Of a stretch of 8,084 nt of DNA, positions 5,194 to 8,084 are shown piece by piece. Position 1 is the stretch's first letter, and each line of letters starts with the position of its first letter. The DNA is from JBKEAD01 sp047973165 (GTDB lineage Bacteria; Verrucomicrobiota; Verrucomicrobiia; Chthoniobacterales; JBKEAD01). The notes under the pieces were generated by a model. The model searched no databases and had not been told where the DNA came from. It saw nothing but the letters and a program-made list of their open reading frames with translations. The stretch covers positions 1-8,084 of the forward strand of contig JBKEBM010000201.1 of assembly GCA_047973165.1 (NCBI GenBank), read 5' to 3'. A program made the translations under genes and the position numbers.

Positions 5194-5700
5194 ATGAGAC
5201 ATCGTAATAAAACGGTCAAACTCGGTCGTACTGCCTCACACCGGAACGCACTGCTGGCCAACCAGGTTTGCAGCCTTATCCAGCATCACCGCATCAAAAC
5301 AACTCTGGCTAAGGCCAAAGCGGTCCGCCCGCTCGCGGAAAAAATGGTCACTCTCGGCAAACGAGGCGACCTTCACGCACGCCGCACGGCAACCAGCTAC
5401 CTGAAGCAAAACGACGCAGTAAAAAAACTCTTCTCCGAAGTGGCACCCGCCGCAGCAGACCGCGAGGGAGGCTACACACGCATCATCAAACTCGGACCTC
5501 GCCCCAGCGATTCTGCTCCCATGGCTCTGATCGAATGGGTGGACCTGCAAAAGTCCGATGAAGTTGACGAAATCGATGAAGCTTTGCTGAACAAGCCCGA
5601 GCCAAAAAAAGCAAAAGCAAAATCGAAGGCGAAACCAAAAGCGGAAAAGGAATCCGCCAAAGAAAAAACCGGTAAGAAGAAAACCGAAAAAGCTGAGTAG
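5194..5700 (+). CDS. rplQ: 50S ribosomal protein L17 with lysine-rich tail
   Basis: The 168-residue protein has a canonical L17 domain in the first 118 or so residues: MRHRNKTVKLGRTASHRNAL at the N-terminus, then the conserved RIKTTLAKAKAVRPLAEKMV, and GGYTRIIKLGPR...ALIEWVDL. L17 is an early-assembling protein near the peptide exit region of the large subunit. Residues about 125-168 are an added acidic-then-basic, low-complexity tail of Lys/Ala/Glu/Pro (for example KKAKAKSKAKPKAEK), longer than in E. coli L17 (127 aa). Such extensions are likely disordered and rRNA-binding. It sits 12 bp after rpoA in the usual rpoA-rplQ order, certainly the same transcript, and has no Shine-Dalgarno. Confidence 0.97.
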   Translation: MRHRNKTVKLGRTASHRNALLANQVCSLIQHHRIKTTLAKAKAVRPLAEKMVTLGKRGDLHARRTATSYLKQNDAVKKLFSEVAPAAADREGGYTRIIKLGPRPSDSAPMALIEWVDLQKSDEVDEIDEALLNKPEPKKAKAKSKAKPKAEKESAKEKTGKKKTEKAE

Positions 5701-5733
5701 TAGTTTTTTAAAAAATTTCCTTCCAACCCATAT

Positions 5734-5817
5734 GGCCCGTGGCGTTTGCCTGAGCAATCAAAACGACTCTTCTTCGTTGAGACTGCAATTCAGAAAACAC
5801 CACGGGTCATACTTTTT
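5734..5817 (+). terminator. Long composite hairpin terminator between rplQ and rsfS
   Basis: Arms GGCCCGTGG (5734-5742) and CCACGGGTC (5800-5808) pair over nine positions (one G-U). GTTT/AAAC and CTGAG/TTCAG extend the stem inward, and the 34-nt apex contains an AACGA/TCGTT mini-hairpin. ATACTTTTT follows on the plus strand, giving an intrinsic terminator for rpoA-rplQ. On minus the same hairpin lies about 40 nt past the rsfS stop and is followed after about 18 nt by a T run (5704-5715 is T6A6), so it may serve both convergent transcripts. Confidence 0.65.
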
Positions 5818-5844
5818 GGTAGCAATGCGGCTCCGGCTCAGCAA

Positions 5845-6198
5845 TTACCGGGGAGAAAACTCAACCTGCGGTGCATCCTTCCAGAGATTTTCCAGATCGT
5901 AATGTCTGCGCTCAAAAGCCTGAAAGACATGGATAATCACATCTCCATAATCGAGAACAATCCAGTGACTGGTCGGCGTGCCGTCCTCATTTAGCGGCAA
6001 CCTGCCATACTCTTCCTTTACTTGCTTCCGGATATTTGAAGCAATCGCTCTGAGTTGCGGGTCCGAATTTGCCGTGCAAATAACAAAGGCATCCGTAAAA
6101 GAAGAAATTCCTTCCAGGTTCAGGATCGAAATATCTTCCGCCTTTATATCATCTGCTGCTTCCGCACAAAATCGCGCCAGATCGATACTCTCAATCAT
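5845..6198 (-). CDS. rsfS: Ribosomal silencing factor RsfS
   Basis: The 117-residue protein is a full-length RsfS/YbeB/Iojap-family member. Family features are KAEDISILNLEGISSFTDAF with VICTANSDPQLRAIA after it (residues 19-53), the SHWIVLDYGDVIIHVF core (residues 77-92) and the ending R..YDLENLW.DA. RsfS binds L14 on the 50S subunit and blocks joining with 30S, lowering translation under nutrient limitation. The ATG at 6198 is the only reasonable start, has no Shine-Dalgarno, and lies 6 bp after the nadD stop. The nadD-rsfS pair in this order is very common in bacteria and points to cotranscription. It converges on rplQ across the shared hairpin region. Confidence 0.96.
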   Translation of the reverse strand: MIESIDLARFCAEAADDIKAEDISILNLEGISSFTDAFVICTANSDPQLRAIASNIRKQVKEEYGRLPLNEDGTPTSHWIVLDYGDVIIHVFQAFERRHYDLENLWKDAPQVEFSPR

Positions 6199-6204
6199 CG
6201 TGTA

Positions 6205-6795
6205 TCATTTCTGAATTTGATAAGAATTTTCCTGTTGAAGAATACTGCATACTTTCTCCGGCATTAAATACCGAATCGACTTCCCGGAAGCAATCCGATT
6301 TCTGATCTCTGTCGAAGATATATCAATCCGGCGACTGACCGACAGCATATCGGAAGGAATTTCCAAAACTGTATTTCCCGATGAAATTTGCCGACTGAAA
6401 ACCACAAACCTCGCAATCCGTCGAAGCTCCGAAAGCGACTTCCAGGTATGCAGCTCCGGAAGATTATCATCCCCGATAAAATAAAATAACTCTGCCTCCG
6501 GTAAACGCCCGGCAATCTCACGAACCGTATCAATGCTAAAAGAAGGGTCTCGCCCGGCATCGACCTCATAAGTATCCAGTTCAAAGCCGGGTTCATTTTC
6601 AATTGCAGCAGCGATCAGGCGACAACGAAGCTCCGCAGAAGCAGGCGGACGCTCCAGCTTGTGCGGCGAAACCACAGCCGGAACAAACAAAACACGATCC
6701 AACGACAGCTTTTCCCTGGCCTCCCGGGCAAGAATCAAATGCCCCGTATGCACCGGATCAAAACTGCCCCCGTAAATTCCAACACGCTCTTTCAC
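6205..6795 (-). CDS. nadD: Nicotinate-nucleotide adenylyltransferase
   Basis: The 196-residue enzyme transfers AMP from ATP to nicotinate mononucleotide, making deamido-NAD in NAD synthesis. The nucleotidyltransferase motif GIYGGSFDPVHTGHL (residues 6-20) carries the HxGH-type histidines. FVPAVVSPHK (substrate loop), DPSFSIDTVREI, FYFIGDDNLPELHTWK and the C-terminal ISSTEIRNRI (ATP-binding SSTxIR) are all present and in order. The start is a GTG at 6793-6795, chosen because the motif begins five codons later. AAGGGG abuts the start too closely to be an ideal ribosome site. It is the promoter-proximal gene of nadD-rsfS and is divergent from coaX, another cofactor gene. Length is normal for the family. 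Confidence 0.97.
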   Translation of the reverse strand: MKERVGIYGGSFDPVHTGHLILAREAREKLSLDRVLFVPAVVSPHKLERPPASAELRCRLIAAAIENEPGFELDTYEVDAGRDPSFSIDTVREIAGRLPEAELFYFIGDDNLPELHTWKSLSELRRIARFVVFSRQISSGNTVLEIPSDMLSVSRRIDISSTEIRNRIASGKSIRYLMPEKVCSILQQENSYQIQK

Positions 6796-6876
6796 CCCTT
6801 GCGACTAACCCCGGAACCTGCGGATTGCAAGTTTGTGTCGCTTGACATGCTCACAAAGGACCAGGAACCTGACCCC
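6796..6876. promoter_or_regulatory. Divergent nadD/coaX intergenic region
   Basis: This 81-bp spacer should contain both promoters. A perfect TTGACA stands on the plus strand at 6842-6847, but 17 nt downstream there is no fair -10 box and it is too close to the coaX start to work with it. The octamer GGAACCTG occurs twice (6813-6820 and 6864-6871). I cannot assign promoters with confidence. Confidence 0.35.
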
Positions 6877-7635
6877 ATGATCTCCCGCTGCCTGCTCATC
6901 GACATCAGCAATAGCTTTACAAAAATAAGCACAAGCGACACTTCTCAACTCGGAGAAATTTTACGCGTCAAAACCTCCGATCTGAACACGGACTATCTCG
7001 AAAAAATTTTCTCCGTCAAAGCTTTAGGCACATTTCAGGGTATCGTCCTGAGCAATGTCGTGCCGCAGAAAAAAAACATCATACGCAATTTTGCTGACAG
7101 CAAATCGCTCCCCCTGCACGAACTCTCAGCCCAAAGCGACCTCGGCATCGGGATCGACTATCTCGAACCCTCCCAAATCGGTGCTGACCGCCTGGCCAAC
7201 GCTGTCGCCGTCGATGCCCTCTACGGCAGCCCGGCAATCGTTGTCGATTTCGGCACTGCTGTCACCTTCGATGTCATGTCCCCGCAACGCGAATACCTGG
7301 GCGGCGTCATCGCCCCCGGCCTCAGAGCAATGACCGGCTACCTCCACGAAAGCACAGCCCTGCTGCCAAAAATCGAACTCGAAGAGCCGCAATCCGTCGT
7401 CGGAAAATCGACTCGTCAGGCCATGCTCTCAGGAGCTGTTTACGGATACTCCGGACTCATTCAGGAAATCGTCCGCCGCATTCAACAGGAAGTTTTTGCA
7501 GAGCTAAAAGCCAAAGTCGTTGCGACCGGAGGCGATGCAGACATCATCGCCCGACACTGCCCGACCTTTGACACCGTCGATCCCACGCTCACCCTCCAGG
7601 GGCTCCGCGTGCTGGCTAAACGCATTTTCAGTTGA
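6877..7635 (+). CDS. coaX: Type III pantothenate kinase
   Basis: The 252-residue enzyme phosphorylates pantothenate, the first committed step of coenzyme A synthesis. Motifs of the CoaX fold occur in order: an N-terminal LIDISNS (residues 7-13) in place of the usual DxGNT/S phosphate-binding loop, LSNVVP (58-63), GADRLANAVA (102-111) with the catalytic-type Asp, VVDFGTAVTFDV (122-133), GGVIAPG (142-148) and VVATGGDADII (214-224). The reading frame is open up to 6661, but those codons lie antisense to nadD and lack family features. The ATG at 6877 puts the first motif at residue 9, as expected, and AGGA lies about 10 nt upstream. ATG 6847 is an alternative. The oddity is Ser where the first motif normally has Gly. 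Confidence 0.93.
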   Translation: MISRCLLIDISNSFTKISTSDTSQLGEILRVKTSDLNTDYLEKIFSVKALGTFQGIVLSNVVPQKKNIIRNFADSKSLPLHELSAQSDLGIGIDYLEPSQIGADRLANAVAVDALYGSPAIVVDFGTAVTFDVMSPQREYLGGVIAPGLRAMTGYLHESTALLPKIELEEPQSVVGKSTRQAMLSGAVYGYSGLIQEIVRRIQQEVFAELKAKVVATGGDADIIARHCPTFDTVDPTLTLQGLRVLAKRIFS

Positions 7636-7655
7636 TTGAAAATAACCTGCTCTAC

Positions 7656-7811
7656 TCACTCATGCTCCCCATCCGACCGGATAAATCGCCAGCTGTTGGC
7701 TTCTTCCGGACCGTCGAGATACGAGACCGACTGCTGTATTTTGTCTCACATTGATGCACTCAGTGAGTTCCCCCTCCATCGTGTATAGCTCTACAAAGTA
7801 AAGCTTACTAT
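7656..7811 (-). pseudogene. Possible decayed minus-strand coding fragment
   Basis: Two short protein-like stretches lie in different frames. YFVELYTMEGELTECINV is read around 7746-7800, and a 29-residue stretch with SYLDGPEEANSWRFIRSDG ends at a TGA at 7656-7658. Dropping one base near 7745 would join them into one continuous segment. This could be the tail of a frameshifted gene or chance. No family is recognised and there is no start signal beyond an ATG at 7777-7779. Confidence 0.22.
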
Positions 7812-7819
7812 TTAAAATT

Positions 7820-7833
7820 TGTAACCGCTTACA
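7820..7833. promoter_or_regulatory. LacI/CcpA-type operator, site 1
   Basis: TGTAACCGCTTACA fits every position of the cre-type consensus TGWAANCGNTNWCA used by LacI/GalR-family regulators, including the central CG. It is palindromic except for one central-flanking pair. Its centre is 23 bp from that of site 2. An AT-rich stretch containing TACTAT (7806-7811) lies next to it and could be a plus-strand -10 box, but I find no fair -35. Confidence 0.6.
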
Positions 7834-7840
7834 TTTTTCT

Positions 7841-7858
7841 CTTGTAACCGGTTACAAG
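7841..7858. promoter_or_regulatory. LacI/CcpA-type operator, site 2 (perfect 18-bp palindrome)
   Basis: CTTGTAACCGGTTACAAG is a perfect palindrome, and its 14-bp core matches TGWAANCGNTNWCA exactly. Two such sites two helical turns apart suggest a real regulated promoter for a sugar-related or similar gene. No regulator gene is in the window and the controlled gene is not certain: it may start beyond 8084 on plus, or lie on minus. Confidence 0.65.
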
Positions 7859-7864
7859 ATGCTT

Positions 7865-8083
7865 TTATGCTTCCTCCCAACTCCAAAACAACATGAGTAA
7901 CCCCGACATTATCCAATTCGGAATACACATTGCGTATAGGATGCCCTGTATATTTGCAACGGCTCCAAATATCTTCCGGCCAAGCAGGTTTGTGGTGATG
8001 CAGGAGCCTTCTGATTTCAAGCGACCCACCACTTTGCTTCTTCCGTAAACTTTTATTTCTTTCGATGAATATTCGTAATTTTT
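7865..8083 (-). CDS. Possible C-terminal part of an unknown protein, cut by window edge
   Basis: A minus-strand frame is open from the window edge to a TAA at 7865-7867 (72 residues visible). It reads as protein-like: KEIKVYGRSKVVGRLKSEG, then TNLLGRKIFGAVANIQGI and a hydrophobic, aromatic C-terminus ending LFWSWEEA that could be a membrane segment. I recognise no family. A second minus frame is also open to the edge and runs further, to 7812, so the frame choice is uncertain; I prefer this one for its codon pattern and composition. It stops just before the tandem operators. A short plus ORF (7892-8047) on the opposite strand looks less natural. Confidence 0.4.
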   Translation of the reverse strand, partial: KNYEYSSKEIKVYGRSKVVGRLKSEGSCITTNLLGRKIFGAVANIQGILYAMCIPNWIMSGLLMLFWSWEEA

Positions 8084-8084
8084 C

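Noticed and set aside
6661..6876. 72-codon N-terminal extension of coaX
   Set aside because: Much of it is antisense to nadD and carries no family motif; starting at 6877 puts the kinase motif at the normal position.
7892..8047. Short plus-strand frame downstream of the operators (MSNPDIIQFG...)
   Set aside because: About 51 residues with no ribosome site or motif, antisense to a more natural minus-strand frame. A regulated gene further downstream cannot be excluded.

Overview
This looks like a bacterial chromosomal segment of mixed GC content, most likely from the Verrucomicrobiota (an Opitutae-type lineage is my best guess). The evidence is the RpoA start (MPLRLGRFEMP), the gene set rpoA-rplQ / rsfS-nadD / coaX, and near-absence of Shine-Dalgarno sequences before the genes. 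The lineage is inferred from family memory, not from a search.

Layout. Bases 1-232 hold no gene I can defend. Bases 233-613 are an array of about 2.3 tandem 166-bp repeats, and each unit begins (minus strand) with the last 19 nt of the adjacent tRNA-Asn(GUU) gene at 595-669. Bases 795-2989 carry a five-gene minus-strand cluster: a DUF883/YqjD-like tail-anchored protein, a YqjE-like holin-superfamily membrane protein, a YqjK-position basic membrane protein, a four-helix membrane protein and a small lipoprotein. It resembles an extended yqjD-yqjE-yqjK stress/envelope operon and runs toward the tRNA. Divergent from it is a plus-strand EamA/DMT transporter (3140-4012).

The core block follows. 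A structured leader precedes rpoA (RNA polymerase alpha) and rplQ (ribosomal protein L17), which are cotranscribed on plus and end at a long composite hairpin (5734-5808). Convergent to them is nadD-rsfS on minus (NAD synthesis and ribosome silencing). coaX (type III pantothenate kinase, the first step of CoA synthesis) diverges from nadD on plus. The block therefore links transcription, translation and cofactor supply.

The last 450 bases contain two tandem palindromes matching the LacI/CcpA-type operator consensus. They also hold protein-like minus-strand reading frames, one of them open to the window edge.

The most striking feature is the tRNA-Asn repeat array. It closely parallels the E. 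coli tyrT locus (178-bp repeats seeded by the tRNA 3' end, source of rtT RNA). The copies differ mainly in hairpin loops and linkers, with two G-U-preserving changes on the tRNA strand, which suggests a structured trailer RNA.
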